Shown in pieces: positions 22,903 through 23,019 of a stretch of DNA of 23,019 nucleotides (its first letter is position 1; every line of letters begins with the position of its first letter). The notes under the pieces were generated by a model. The model was given only the letters and a program-made list of their open reading frames with translations, searched no databases and was not told the DNA's origin. Location of the stretch: assembly GCA_028288395.1 (NCBI GenBank), contig JAQBNV010000275.1, forward strand, positions 1 through 23,019, written 5' to 3'. Source of the DNA: Adhaeribacter sp. Its GTDB lineage: Bacteria > Bacteroidota > Bacteroidia > Cytophagales > Hymenobacteraceae. The position numbers were made by a program, and so were the translations under genes.

Positions 22903-23019
22903 ATGAAGATTTCGATAGTAACAGTTGCCTATAACAGCAGTGCAACGATCCGGGACACGATAGAATCGGTGTTGTCACAGGATTATACGGACCTTGAATA
23001 TATATTGGTAGATGGCGCA
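22903..23019 (+). CDS. Glycosyltransferase family 2 protein, N-terminal fragment (continues past window)
   Basis: Only 39 codons are present. They begin [19 protein letters not shown] and run through [19 protein letters not shown], the first strand, helix and second strand of a GT-A fold family 2 glycosyltransferase. The AYNS segment forms the nucleotide-sugar site, and VDGA is the start of the next conserved block (usually VDGxSTDGT or VDDGS). Such enzymes build exopolysaccharide, O-antigen or other cell-surface glycans. The acceptor and sugar cannot be told from the fragment. It follows a long non-coding spacer and may open a polysaccharide gene cluster to the right. Confidence 0.9.
   Translation, partial: MKISIVTVAYNSSATIRDTIESVLSQDYTDLEYILVDGA

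Overview
The window looks like chromosomal DNA from a member of the Bacteroidota, most likely order Cytophagales (an Adhaeribacter/Pontibacter/Hymenobacter-like organism). The evidence is the recurrent TAnnTTTG promoter box typical of that phylum, start codons with little or no Shine-Dalgarno sequence, AT-rich intergenic DNA, and the protein families present. This assignment is an inference from protein style; no rRNA or other marker is in view.

Left part (1-5579). The 3' end of argS is followed on the same strand by a lipoprotein-type glutathione peroxidase and by menA (menaquinone biosynthesis). A convergent DEAD-box RNA helicase follows. A 724-base divergent spacer containing a perfect 17-bp palindrome separates the helicase from yebC, which is followed by an unrecognised 225-residue protein.

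Middle part (5597-11635). An Uup-type ABC-F ATPase and a small SPW-repeat membrane protein lie on the minus strand; a very strong terminator serves the SPW gene. Then on the plus strand come murI (glutamate racemase), a lipoprotein resembling E. coli YgiB, and a glutathionylspermidine-synthase-like ATP-grasp protein resembling YgiC/YjfC. The last two look like a two-gene functional unit.

Right part (11726-21845). This is a tight run of respiratory complex I genes encoding membrane-arm subunits plus the NuoI ferredoxin subunit: nuoH, nuoI, nuoJ, nuoK, nuoL, nuoM, nuoN. nuoA-G are not upstream. The run is extended by a large PurF-like amidotransferase/PRPP-transferase gene starting 4 nt after nuoN, and it closes with a strong Rho-independent terminator. 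NuoH-N build the proton-pumping arm that would reduce the menaquinone to which MenA contributes. An AT-rich spacer of about 1.06 kb follows, then the first 39 codons of a family-2 glycosyltransferase.

Most of the window is ordinary core metabolism. The points most worth a second look are the YgiB/YgiC-like pair with its intercistronic foldback, the oversized PurF-like protein tied to complex I, the isolated nuoH-N block, the orphan palindrome at 3864-3913, and promoter boxes that sit on or beside start codons. No mobile element, CRISPR array, tRNA or rRNA gene was found.
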